This document shows positions 35,716 to 44,098 of a stretch of 64,000 nt of DNA, piece after piece; within the stretch, counting starts at the first letter, position 1; every line of letters starts with the position of its first letter. The translations under genes were made by a program, and so were the position numbers. The stretch is from Streptomyces sp. MBT53 (lineage in GTDB: Bacteria > Actinomycetota > Actinomycetes > Streptomycetales > Streptomycetaceae): positions 81,823 to 145,822 of the forward strand of contig NZ_JAEQAZ010000009.1 in NCBI RefSeq assembly GCF_016654115.1. Direction: 5' to 3'. The notes beneath the pieces are model-generated. The model made no database searches and was not told where the DNA came from. It saw nothing but the letters and a program-made list of their open reading frames with translations.

Positions 35716-36861
35716 CTAGCCGACGAGTTCGCGGACAAGCGCCGCGACCTGTTCCGTCTCGATCAGGAATCCGTCGTGGCCGTACGGCGACTCGACGACA
35801 CGGAGTCGGTCCGCGCCCGGGATGCCGGCCGCCAACTCCGCTTGCTGGGACGGGGGATAGAGCCGGTCGGAGTCGACTCCGGCGACGAGCGTCCGCGCGG
35901 TCACCCGGCGCAGAGCCGTGCGCGTGTCACCGCGGTCGCGGCCGATGTCGTGGCTGTTCATGGCCTCGGAGAGAGTGACATAGCTGCCCGCGTCGAACCG
36001 CCGTACCAACTTGGCCGCGTGATGGTCGAGATACGACTCGACCTGATACCGGCCGCCGTTCCACGGATCCTCCGCACCCTGCGGCGCACGGCCGAAGCGG
36101 GCCGCCAACTCCGGCTCGCTGCGGTAGGTGACATGGGCGAGGCGGCGGGCGAGGCCGAGTCCGGAACGGGGGCCCCGGCCCGTGTCGTGATAGTCGCCGC
36201 CCTGCCAGTGCGGGTCCGAACGGATCGCGTGGAGCTGGATGTTGGTCCACGCGATCTGCTCCGCGCTCGCCGAGGCGGTGGTGGCCAGCAGCAGGAGCGC
36301 GTCCGTACGCTCCGGATACGTCACGGCCCACTCCAGCGCCCGCATCCCGCCCATGGACCCGCCGAGCACCAACGCCCAACGCCCGACGCCCAGTTCGTCC
36401 GCCAGGCCCGCCTCTACGGCAACCTGGTCGCGCTGTGTCAGGAAGGGGAAGCTCCCGCCCCAACGCCGTCCGTCCGGGCGGAGCGACGACGGACCCGTGC
36501 TGCCCTGGCAGCCGCCGAGCACGTTCGGTGCGACGACGAACCAGCGGTCCGTGTCCAGGGCCCGTCCCGGTCCGATCAACGCGTCCCACCAGCCGGGGGC
36601 GGGGTGACCGGGCCCGGCCGGGCCGGCGACATGGCTGTCGCCGGTGAGTGCGTGGAGTACGAGTACGGCGTTCGAGCGGTCCGGTGCGAGTCGTCCCCAG
36701 GTCTCGAACGCCAGCCGTACGCCGGGCAGTTCACCGCCCGCCTCCAGGGCGAGGGGCTTCTCCCGGGCGTGCCACTGGCGGTGCCCGGGCGGGTCCCCCT
36801 CCCGCCAGGCCCCGGAGGCCGGCGGAAGGGGGACCGCTGACGGAGTCGGTACGGTGTTCAG
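35716..36861 (-). CDS. metX: Homoserine O-acetyltransferase
   Basis: 381 residues of the alpha/beta-hydrolase fold acyltransferase that makes O-acetylhomoserine for methionine synthesis. The nucleophile Ser is in GGSMGGM, with acid and base in GVDSDRLYP and YGHDGFL; HALTGDSHVAG and GGCQGSTGPSS are MetX signatures. No ATG, GTG or TTG lies in frame in the N-terminal region. A CTG at 36861 overlaps the metY stop (CTGA) with AAGGG upstream and gives the normal length, so I infer a rare CTG start. Operon with metY. Confidence 0.9.
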   Translation of the reverse strand: MNTVPTPSAVPLPPASGAWREGDPPGHRQWHAREKPLALEAGGELPGVRLAFETWGRLAPDRSNAVLVLHALTGDSHVAGPAGPGHPAPGWWDALIGPGRALDTDRWFVVAPNVLGGCQGSTGPSSLRPDGRRWGGSFPFLTQRDQVAVEAGLADELGVGRWALVLGGSMGGMRALEWAVTYPERTDALLLLATTASASAEQIAWTNIQLHAIRSDPHWQGGDYHDTGRGPRSGLGLARRLAHVTYRSEPELAARFGRAPQGAEDPWNGGRYQVESYLDHHAAKLVRRFDAGSYVTLSEAMNSHDIGRDRGDTRTALRRVTARTLVAGVDSDRLYPPSQQAELAAGIPGADRLRVVESPYGHDGFLIETEQVAALVRELVG

Positions 36862-38219
36862 GACGCGCCCTTGGCCGCGCGGAACCCGGCCTCCAGGTCG
36901 GCCTTCAGATCGGCGAGGTTCTCGATGCCGACGGACAGCCGCACCAGACCCGGAGAGGTGCCGGTCGCCGCCAACTGGGCCTCGTCCAGCTGACTGTGGG
37001 TCGTCGACGCGGGGTGGATGATGAGGCTGCGTACGTCCCCGATGTTGGCGAGATGGCTGAACAGCTCGACCGCGTCCACGAAACGCTTCCCGGCCTCGAC
37101 CCCGTCCCGCAGTTCGAAAGCCAGCACCGCTCCGGCACCACGCGGAAGGTAGCGCCGCCCCGCCTCGTACCACCTGTTGGACTCAAGTCCCGGGTAGTGG
37201 ACGGCGGCCACCTCGTCACGCTGCTCCAGCCACTCCGCGAGGGCCTGGGCGTTGGACGAGTGGCGCTCGATGCGCAGGCTCAGCGTCTCCACGCCCTGGA
37301 GGAGCAGGAACGCGGAGTGCGGCGAGATCGCCGGGCCGAGGTCGCGCAGCAGCTGCACACGCAGCTTGATGGCGAAGGCGCCCGGGCCCAGCGCCGGCCA
37401 GTACCGCAGGCCGTGGTAGCTGGGGTCGGGCTCGCTGAAGTCGGGGAAGCGCCCGGCGTGCGCGCCGAAGTCGAAGGTGCCGCCGTCGACCACGACACCG
37501 CCGATGGTGGTGCCGTGCCCGCCGAGGAACTTCGTCGCCGAGTGGACGACGATGTCGGCGCCGTGCTCGATCGGCCGCAGCAGATACGGCGTCGGCACCG
37601 TGTTGTCGACGATCAGTGGGACGCCCGCCTCGTGCGCGACGTCCGCCACGCCTCGTACGTCGAGGACGTTGCCGCGCGGGTTGCCGAGCGTCTCGGCGAA
37701 CAGGGCCTTCGTGTTCGGCCGGATCGCCGCCCGCCAGGCGTCCAGGTCGTCGGGGTCGTCGACGAAGGACACCTCGATGCCGAACTTCGGGAGCGTGTGC
37801 CGGAACAGGTTGTACGTGCCGCCGTACAGGGACGTGCTGGAGACCAGGTGGTCGCCCGCGGACGCCAGGGTGAGGATCGCGAGGGTCTCCGCGGCCTGCC
37901 CGGAGGCGAGGGCGACGGCGGCGACCCCGCCTTCGAGGGCGGCGACGCGCTGCTCGAAGACGTCCTGGGTGGGGTTGTGGATCCGGGTGTAGATGTTGCC
38001 GGGCTCGGTAAGCGCGAACAGGTCGGCCGCGTGCTGGGTGTCACGGAAGACGAACGAGCTGGTCTGGTAGATCGGCGTCGCCCGCGCCCCGGTCGTCGGG
38101 TCCGGTACGGCACCGGCGTGGATCTGCTTGGTCTCGAACGACCAGGCCGAGGTGTCCGGACCTGCGGGCGCGTCCTCGGGTGTGTGACCCCCGGTGACGG
38201 AGTCGATGGGCTGGCTCAT
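36858..38219 (-). CDS. metY: O-acetylhomoserine sulfhydrylase
   Basis: 453-residue PLP enzyme of the Cys/Met metabolism family. It joins sulfide to O-acetylhomoserine to give homocysteine, thereby fixing inorganic sulfur directly. The PLP lysine is in HSATKFLGGHG; SSTSLYGGTYNLF, ETLGNPRGNVLD and VDNTVPTPYLLRP are family blocks. ATG start with AAGGGAG. A leader ORF precedes it by 130 bases and metX follows in the same operon, so sulfide released by the neighbouring monooxygenases could enter methionine here. Confidence 0.93.
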   Translation of the reverse strand: MSQPIDSVTGGHTPEDAPAGPDTSAWSFETKQIHAGAVPDPTTGARATPIYQTSSFVFRDTQHAADLFALTEPGNIYTRIHNPTQDVFEQRVAALEGGVAAVALASGQAAETLAILTLASAGDHLVSSTSLYGGTYNLFRHTLPKFGIEVSFVDDPDDLDAWRAAIRPNTKALFAETLGNPRGNVLDVRGVADVAHEAGVPLIVDNTVPTPYLLRPIEHGADIVVHSATKFLGGHGTTIGGVVVDGGTFDFGAHAGRFPDFSEPDPSYHGLRYWPALGPGAFAIKLRVQLLRDLGPAISPHSAFLLLQGVETLSLRIERHSSNAQALAEWLEQRDEVAAVHYPGLESNRWYEAGRRYLPRGAGAVLAFELRDGVEAGKRFVDAVELFSHLANIGDVRSLIIHPASTTHSQLDEAQLAATGTSPGLVRLSVGIENLADLKADLEAGFRAAKGAS

Positions 38220-38349
38220 GGTTCTCCCTTGTGCGGGCGTGCGGGTGCGTGAGACGAGGCGCTCGCGGGGCCGCTGCCCTGAGAGAAGGCACGACGAATA
38301 CCGGCGCGGCGCGCTCGTGAGGAGGGGAATCGGATGCCGGAGCGGAGCG

Positions 38350-38424
38350 TCAGCTCAGGGCGGGACACCCCGTGCTGGTGACACGCACGTAGTCGACGTG
38401 GCGGCGGGTCACGAGCACGGTCAT
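38350..38424 (-). CDS. RRHVDY-type leader peptide upstream of metY-metX
   Basis: 24-codon ORF from ATG 38424. The peptide MTVLVTRRHVDYVRVTST continues with G, C, P and ends ALS; the RRHVD core and Ser plus one C-terminal Cys match the family. No Shine-Dalgarno sequence precedes the ATG, so it may be translated from a leaderless transcript. The 130 bases to metY are C-rich on the transcribed strand. Confidence 0.7.
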   Translation of the reverse strand: MTVLVTRRHVDYVRVTSTGCPALS

Positions 38425-38519
38425 GCAGTGAGAGAACCACAGCCGGTGCCGGAGAACCAGCGTGACGTGAGCAGTTGAAACACGACTGCCACAACCACGC
38501 CGACCCCAGGTGCCGTTGT

Positions 38520-39077
38520 TCACCCCGTGGACGCGAGCACCGCCGTACGGCCGCCCAGCGCGCTGGAGAAGTGATCCGTGACCTGCTCCAGCGCCGAGGC
38601 GGCCGCGGGCGCCACGGTCAGGGTGCCGTCCTCGCCGACCGTGATGTCCTTGTCGAGCGTGAACCAGCCCGGCACGATGTGCGAGGGCCCCATGGAACTC
38701 AGTACCGGACGCAACGCGTAGTCGATCGCCAGCACATGGGCCGTACTGCCACCCGTGGCCAGCGGCAGCACCGTCTTGCCGGTCAGCGCGTACTGCGGCA
38801 GCAGATCGAGCAGCGACTTCAACAGGCCCGAGTAGGCGGCCTTGTAGACCGGTGTGCCGATCACCACTCCGTCCGCCTGCTCGAACAGGGCCGTGGCGGC
38901 GACGATCGCCGGATGCCCGAAGTCGGCGCCCAGCAGCGCCTGCGCGGGCAGGGTGCGCACCTCCAGCGGAGTCACGTCATGACCCTGGCGGCGGAGCCGG
39001 TCGTCCAGGTGGCGCAGGAGCCGGGTGGTGCGGGAGGTGGGAGAGGGGCTGCCGGAGACGGACAGGATCGAGGCCAT
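38520..39077 (-). CDS. SsuE/MsuE-type NAD(P)H-dependent FMN reductase
   Basis: 185-residue flavodoxin-fold reductase. The FMN-phosphate-binding SVSGSPSPTSRTTRLL is at residues 5-20, and IGTPVYKAAYSGLLKSLLDLLP is the SsuE-type signature, written here in two parts (IGTPVYKAAYS, then GLLKSLLDLLP). It provides FMNH2 for LLM monooxygenases. It is the last gene of cluster E, 56 bases after the hydrolase. As the only such reductase in the window it may serve the LLM enzymes at 15281, 26095, 39891 and 42693. Confidence 0.9.
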   Translation of the reverse strand: MASILSVSGSPSPTSRTTRLLRHLDDRLRRQGHDVTPLEVRTLPAQALLGADFGHPAIVAATALFEQADGVVIGTPVYKAAYSGLLKSLLDLLPQYALTGKTVLPLATGGSTAHVLAIDYALRPVLSSMGPSHIVPGWFTLDKDITVGEDGTLTVAPAAASALEQVTDHFSSALGGRTAVLASTG

Positions 39078-39133
39078 GACGGGACCTTCCGAGGTCGGGG
39101 TTCAGACGGTGTGCCGAGCGGGCGGAGGGACAC

Positions 39134-39889
39134 TCACCAGGCGCTCGACCGCACCGTGATCAGCGGCCGGAGTTCGTTGCGCAGGGTCTCCAGGAAGGTG
39201 ACCACCTCGGCGGCCACCGAGCGGTGCTGGAGGTCGTTCAGTACGTCGTGGTGAGCGCCGTGCACGGCCGAAAGCCGGGCCCGGGAAAGGGACTTGGCGG
39301 TGTGCGCGAGCGCCTCGTGGTCCGCGAGCGGGTCGGCGTCACCGACGAGGAACAGGACGGGCACGTCGGCCTCGCCCTCGTAGGCGGCGGCGAGCACCGC
39401 CTCCGGGATCGCGTCGTCGAGCGAGCCGCGCCGCACCTCGGGGTCCTGCGTGAGGTTGCCCCGGTGGGCGGGGCAGGAGGTGCGGACGTCGAGTTCCTCG
39501 TCCCAGGTGCCGGCGGTGGCGGTCGTACCCGGAGCGCGGCCGGGCAGACCCGCGAGAATCACGGCATCGGGCCGGACTCCCGTTTCCCGGCCGAGCAGCG
39601 CGGCTACGGCGGCGGCGCCCGAGTCGGCTCCGACGAGCACGAGGGGCCGTACGACACCGTTCTCTGCGGCCGTGTCCTCGGCGGCTTCGGTGAGGCGGGC
39701 CGCGAGGGCGGTGAGATCCTCGGTGTCGAGGTCGGGGGCGTCGACCACGCGGACCCGGTAGGCGTCGGCGGCGAGCCGCCTGCCGAAGCGGGTGTAGGTC
39801 GCCCGGGTCTCACCACGGCCGGGGACGATCAGGATCGTGCCGCGGACGAGCAGGCCCTCGGGGCCGAAGTAGTCGCTGTACTGGGTCAT
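39134..39889 (-). CDS. Alpha/beta hydrolase of cluster E
   Basis: 251 residues. A likely triad is Ser in VGADSGAAAVAAL, Asp in VGDADPLADHE and His in VHGAHHDVLND. TILIVPGRGE near residue 18 carries the oxyanion region. ATG start 1 base after the upstream LLM stop. Together with the two LLM enzymes and the FAD monooxygenase it suggests stepwise breakdown of an imported compound. Substrate unknown. Confidence 0.82.
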   Translation of the reverse strand: MTQYSDYFGPEGLLVRGTILIVPGRGETRATYTRFGRRLAADAYRVRVVDAPDLDTEDLTALAARLTEAAEDTAAENGVVRPLVLVGADSGAAAVAALLGRETGVRPDAVILAGLPGRAPGTTATAGTWDEELDVRTSCPAHRGNLTQDPEVRRGSLDDAIPEAVLAAAYEGEADVPVLFLVGDADPLADHEALAHTAKSLSRARLSAVHGAHHDVLNDLQHRSVAAEVVTFLETLRNELRPLITVRSSAW

Positions 39890-39890
39890 T

Positions 39891-40925
39891 TCACACTCCT
39901 ACGGATGCGGGTTCGGCCGCCCGCGCGGGCTTCCAGCCCAACGCGGGTGCCACTTCGGTGGCGATGAGTTCGAGGGCGCGGACGGCGGCGTCGTGGTCGG
40001 GGACCGCCGGGTTGAACTGGGTGATCAGATCCGTCGCGACGGGCAGCACCTTCTCCTGCCCCAGCGCCGAGACGATCTCGTCCGGATGGCCGTAGAAGGA
40101 GTGGAAGCGGCGCAACGCCTCTTCCTGGTCGAGGCCCTTGGGGAACGCGCCGTGCTCCGCCATGCGCAGCGCGGCCCGGTGGACGTCGTCACCGATCGAC
40201 GCGAGCGCGGTGCGCCGGTCCTTGGCCGGGAACACGAAACGGGAGAGCCCGATGCGTGGCGGATGCGGCCGGTCCCAGGCGGCCAAGTAGGCGTCGGCCC
40301 AAGGGCGTTGCACCTCGTCCGTGGGCTCGTCGAAGCCGTAGGCCGCCCGGTTGAGCAGCAGATTCGAACCGCTCCGCGCCGCGAACTCCGCGCCCTGCCC
40401 GCTGAACACCCCTTGCCAGACCCGGTCGTTGAAGTCGCCGGGCCGGGGCTGGATGCGGAAGCCGGCCGCGCCCACCTCGCGGTGGTCGAGGGCCCGGCGC
40501 ACGATGTCGAGGTTCTCGCTGGTCAGTTCGCGCCTGCGGGCCACGTCCTTGCCGAACGCCGCGTACTCCACCTCGCTCGATCCGCTGCCCGCGCCGAACT
40601 CCACGCGGCCCCCGCTGAGCGTGTCGACGGTGGCGATGTCCTCGGCGAGCCGGACCGGGTCCTCCAGCGGAAGGACGGTGATCGCGGTGCCGAGCCGGAT
40701 GCGGGTCGTACGGGCCGCCGCGTGGGCGAGGAAGGTCCACGGAGAGGACAGTCCACCGCCCCCGAGGGCGACATGGTGCTGGGCGACCCAGCCGACGTCG
40801 AAGCCCAACTCGTCGGCCACGACGAAGAGTTCCTGCGCGTTGCGGTAGGTGCGGGCGATGTCGTCGTCGCGGCCCTGGACGTGGGTGAGGAAACCGAGCC
40901 GGAAGCGTGGTCTCTCGCTCGTCAT
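39891..40925 (-). CDS. LLM-class flavin-dependent oxidoreductase, cluster E (second)
   Basis: 344-residue luciferase-like TIM barrel: FLTHVQGRDDD at the N-terminus, VADELGFDVGWVAQHHVALG, RIRLGTAITVLPLEDPVRL, DTLSGGRVEFGAGSGSSEVE. It is distinct from the NtaA-like LLM of the same operon (42693). It lies 20 bases after the FAD monooxygenase and 1 base before the hydrolase. Probably uses FMNH2 from the SsuE-like reductase at the operon end. Confidence 0.87.
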   Translation of the reverse strand: MTSERPRFRLGFLTHVQGRDDDIARTYRNAQELFVVADELGFDVGWVAQHHVALGGGGLSSPWTFLAHAAARTTRIRLGTAITVLPLEDPVRLAEDIATVDTLSGGRVEFGAGSGSSEVEYAAFGKDVARRRELTSENLDIVRRALDHREVGAAGFRIQPRPGDFNDRVWQGVFSGQGAEFAARSGSNLLLNRAAYGFDEPTDEVQRPWADAYLAAWDRPHPPRIGLSRFVFPAKDRRTALASIGDDVHRAALRMAEHGAFPKGLDQEEALRRFHSFYGHPDEIVSALGQEKVLPVATDLITQFNPAVPDHDAAVRALELIATEVAPALGWKPARAAEPASVGV

Positions 40926-40945
40926 GGGGTGATGGCCTTTCGGTG

Positions 40946-42682
40946 TCAGGCTGCGGTGGAGACCGGGGTGGACGTGCGTGCCGCCGTCGACGCGACCTGT
41001 CCCAGCACCTGGTCGAGTACGGCGGCGGCGCCCGCGTCAGGCAGTCGGGTACCGCGCCAGACGACGTGCTGGTCCGGGCGGATCAGGACGTTGGTCGTGC
41101 CGTAGACGGCCCGCGCAGCCGGGTCCGTGAGGTGGACGACCGTGAACGGCAGCCCACGCGCGGCGACTTCGGCGGCGAAGGCCCGCTCGACGGTGCGGTC
41201 CTCGGTGAGGGCGAGCAGGCCGAAGGAGGTGCCGAGGCGGTCGTAGAGGGTGCCGCCGCTCGGGTCGACGGGACCGTCCGGCGCTCGGTGGCCCGGTCGC
41301 GGGTCGTCCTCGTAGACGTCGGCGCGCCAGGGCCGCTCGGTGTCGAGCTGGCCGGGTTCGTACCAGACGACCGACGAGGCGTCGTAGCGCTCGTCGAAGG
41401 CGACCCCGTCGCTGCCCAAGCGGTCCCGGCGCAGGCGAGCACCTATCTCCGCGCGCCGTCGTACGGCGTCCTCCCCGAGGTCCGTGTCGTCGGGAATCCC
41501 GCCGGCCCGGATCTCGCCCAGCGTGGCCTGCGAGCGCTGCGCCCGCTCCAACGCGTGCTCGGCGACACGCCAGTTGTGCGGGCGGCGCTCCTGGTCGTAG
41601 GAGTCGAGCAGACTCGGCGGGGCGTGCCCGTCGAGCACCGCCGCCACCTTCCAGCCCAGGTTGACCACGTCTCCGATGCCCTCGCCCAAGTTGCCGCCGG
41701 GCGTGCGCACATGGGCGGCGTCACCGGCGAGCAGGATCCGGCCGCGACGGAACGTCTCCGCGATCCGGGTGGCGTGGTAGAAGGTCGTCGCGGACACCAG
41801 CTCCAGATCGATGTCCAGACCGAACGCCGCCCGCCCGATGTCCAGCAACTCGCCCTCGGTGGGCTCGTGTTCGAGCGGGTACGGTCCGGCGTACACCCGC
41901 CACTCGCGTGCGCTGACGGCGGCCAGGAAGCCGGACGCGTGGTCGTTGACGACGATGTTCGTCGCACTCGGAGCGGGGCCCACCCGGTCCGCGATGTCGC
42001 CGGTTCGGACGATGAGGCGCAGCCGCTTCTCCGTGGCGTGCTCGCCGGTACGGTCGATGCCGGCCAGGCGGCGGGCGGTGCTGCTGCCTCCGTCCGTGCC
42101 GAGGACGTAGGCGGCCCGAATGGTGTGCGAGCGGCCGGAGTTGACGTCCACCACCTTCGCGTCGACGCTGTTCGCGTCCTCGCGCAGATCGGTCAACTCC
42201 CAGCCGCCGGACACGCTCACGCCCTGTTCCGTCAGGTGGTCGAGGAACACCCGCTGGAACACGGTCTGCGGGCGGCGCAGCGCTTCGTCGGCGGAGTGGC
42301 CGGCGGCGCTGCTCCTGTCGGTGAACGAGGGGGCGGGCACCGGCACCAGTTCGTGTCCGGCGAGGGAGGTGACCAGCCGGGTTCCCCGGTGCCATTCCGG
42401 CGGGTACGTCCACGCGTCCCGGACGCGCTGGAGCAGTCCCCAGCGCCGCAGATGCTCAACTACCCGTGGGGTGTGGCCCATAGCGCCGGCCCGGACCAGT
42501 GTCGCGGCCGGGGCGCGGTCGACGACGGCGACCGCGACGCCCCGCGAGGTCAGTTCGACGGCCGCCGCCAACCCCACCGGGCCGGCGCCGACGACGAGGA
42601 CGTCGACGGTCGCCGGGGGAGGGGTGGCGGGGAAGCGGACGGTGTGGACGTCGCGGCCCCCCGTCACCGACAGTTCGGTCAT
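40946..42682 (-). CDS. FAD-dependent aromatic-type monooxygenase
   Basis: 578-residue class A flavoprotein hydroxylase (PheA/TfdB/rifampicin-monooxygenase-like). FAD motif VVGAGPVGLAAAVEL at 30-44, a DG motif in VLGTDGGSSTARRLAG, the GD motif in ILLAGDAAHVRTPGGNLGEG, and a C-terminal thioredoxin-like region with VLIRPDQHVVWRG. It hydroxylates substrates with NAD(P)H and O2. 10 bases separate it from the upstream NtaA-like LLM. An aromatic or heteroaromatic sulfur compound as substrate would fit, but that is inference. Confidence 0.87.
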   Translation of the reverse strand: MTELSVTGGRDVHTVRFPATPPPATVDVLVVGAGPVGLAAAVELTSRGVAVAVVDRAPAATLVRAGAMGHTPRVVEHLRRWGLLQRVRDAWTYPPEWHRGTRLVTSLAGHELVPVPAPSFTDRSSAAGHSADEALRRPQTVFQRVFLDHLTEQGVSVSGGWELTDLREDANSVDAKVVDVNSGRSHTIRAAYVLGTDGGSSTARRLAGIDRTGEHATEKRLRLIVRTGDIADRVGPAPSATNIVVNDHASGFLAAVSAREWRVYAGPYPLEHEPTEGELLDIGRAAFGLDIDLELVSATTFYHATRIAETFRRGRILLAGDAAHVRTPGGNLGEGIGDVVNLGWKVAAVLDGHAPPSLLDSYDQERRPHNWRVAEHALERAQRSQATLGEIRAGGIPDDTDLGEDAVRRRAEIGARLRRDRLGSDGVAFDERYDASSVVWYEPGQLDTERPWRADVYEDDPRPGHRAPDGPVDPSGGTLYDRLGTSFGLLALTEDRTVERAFAAEVAARGLPFTVVHLTDPAARAVYGTTNVLIRPDQHVVWRGTRLPDAGAAAVLDQVLGQVASTAARTSTPVSTAA

Positions 42683-42692
42683 CGCGCGGGCC

Positions 42693-44033
42693 TCAGTCGT
42701 TCACGAGCTGGCGCTCGCGGGAGTGGCGGTTGGCCGGGATCGGCAGGCCGAGGTTGCCGCGCAGGGTGTCGGACGTGTACTCGGTGCGGAACAGACCGCG
42801 CTTCTGCAGGATCGGGACGACACTGTCGACGAAGTAGTTCAGCTCGTCCTCGGTGCGGAAGGCGAGGTTGAAGCCGTCGAGAGCGCGGGCCTCGAACCAC
42901 TGCTGGATGGTGTCGGCCACCGTCTGCGGGTCACCGACGAACGGCGACTGACGGAACTGGTTGACGGTTTCGGCCACTTGACGCAGGGTCAGGTTCTCGG
43001 TCCGGGCCCGCTCGATGAGTTGCGCGGCACCCGTGCGCCCGCCCTTCTCGGCGAGGTGGGCGACATCCGGGAAGGGCGCGTCCAGGTCGTGCACACTGAA
43101 GTCGTACGCCCCGAAGGAGCGCCCCAGCAGCGCCAGGTTGCGGCTGAAGTCGTCGTCCTCCTCGAAGATCTCCCGCTCGCGACGGCGGGCCGCCTCGTCG
43201 GTGGCGGCGACGACCGGGCCGCCGTGGATGAGGATCTTGATGTGCTCGGGGTCCCGGCCGTACGAGGCCGCGCGCTTCTTGACGTCGGCGTAGTAGTCTC
43301 GCGACGACTCCAGGGTGCCGCCGGGCGCGAAGATGCCCTCGGCGACCTGCGCGGCGAGATCGCGGCCCTCCTCCGACACACCGGCCTGGAAGATCACCGG
43401 CTGGCCCTGCGGGGAGCGGGAGAGGTTCAGCGGGCCCGCGATCTTGAAGTGCTCGCCCGCGTGGTCGAGTTCGTGCAGCTTCGTCGGGTCGAGGAAGACG
43501 CCCCGCTCCACGTCGGCCGGGAACGCGTCGTCCTCGTAGGAGTCCCACAGCCCCCGGGCGACCTGTACGAACTCCAGGGCACGGCCGTAGCGGGTGGCGT
43601 AGTCGAGGTGCTCGTCGAGCCCGAAGTTCCGCGCGGTGCCGGTGTCGAAGCTGGTGACGACGTTCCAGCCGGCCCGGCCGCCGCTGATGTGGTCGAGCGA
43701 GGCGAAGCGGCGGGCGAGGTTGAAGGGCGAGTTGTACGTCGAACTCGCCGTGCCCACCAGGCCGAGGTGCTTGGTGTGGGTGGCGACGGCCGACAACAGG
43801 GTCAGCGGTTCGAGGCGGTTGAGATAGTGCGCCGGGTAGGTGGAGTTGATGAACTGGCTGTCGACGATGAACAGGGCGTCGAACAGGGCGTGTTCGGCCG
43901 CCTGTGCCAGCCGGATGTAGTAGTTGATGTCGATGCTGGCGTTCTTCGCGACGCGTGGGTCCTTCCACAGACCGTGCTGGCCGGGACCGCCCACGCCGTA
44001 GGGGTGGAGGGCGAGGTGGAGCGTGCGGGACAT
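42693..44033 (-). CDS. NtaA/SnaA/DszA-family FMN-dependent LLM monooxygenase
   Basis: 446 residues, the long LLM subfamily that includes nitrilotriacetate monooxygenase, dimethylsulfide monooxygenase and dibenzothiophene-sulfone monooxygenase. Signatures include QAAEHALFDALFIVDSQFI, YNSPFNLARRFASLDHISGG, RAGWNVVTSFDTGTARNFG and PVIFQAGVSEEGRDLA. Members oxidise C-N or C-S bonds with FMNH2. It lies 65 bases after the ATPase genes and begins the catabolic half of cluster E. C-S cleavage is the more likely role given the SsuE partner and leader regulation. Confidence 0.88.
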   Translation of the reverse strand: MSRTLHLALHPYGVGGPGQHGLWKDPRVAKNASIDINYYIRLAQAAEHALFDALFIVDSQFINSTYPAHYLNRLEPLTLLSAVATHTKHLGLVGTASSTYNSPFNLARRFASLDHISGGRAGWNVVTSFDTGTARNFGLDEHLDYATRYGRALEFVQVARGLWDSYEDDAFPADVERGVFLDPTKLHELDHAGEHFKIAGPLNLSRSPQGQPVIFQAGVSEEGRDLAAQVAEGIFAPGGTLESSRDYYADVKKRAASYGRDPEHIKILIHGGPVVAATDEAARRREREIFEEDDDFSRNLALLGRSFGAYDFSVHDLDAPFPDVAHLAEKGGRTGAAQLIERARTENLTLRQVAETVNQFRQSPFVGDPQTVADTIQQWFEARALDGFNLAFRTEDELNYFVDSVVPILQKRGLFRTEYTSDTLRGNLGLPIPANRHSRERQLVND

Positions 44034-44098
44034 GGCTGTTCCTGTTCTGTGAAGGGAAGTCGAGGGGGCGTCAGACCTGCGGGTGTCAGGCGTGGGTG

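Noticed and set aside
38425..38519. Possible SAM riboswitch before the metY leader ORF
   Set aside because: None of the conserved blocks (AAGCC, GGCAACC, GGGGTGCCCC) is present on the transcribed strand.
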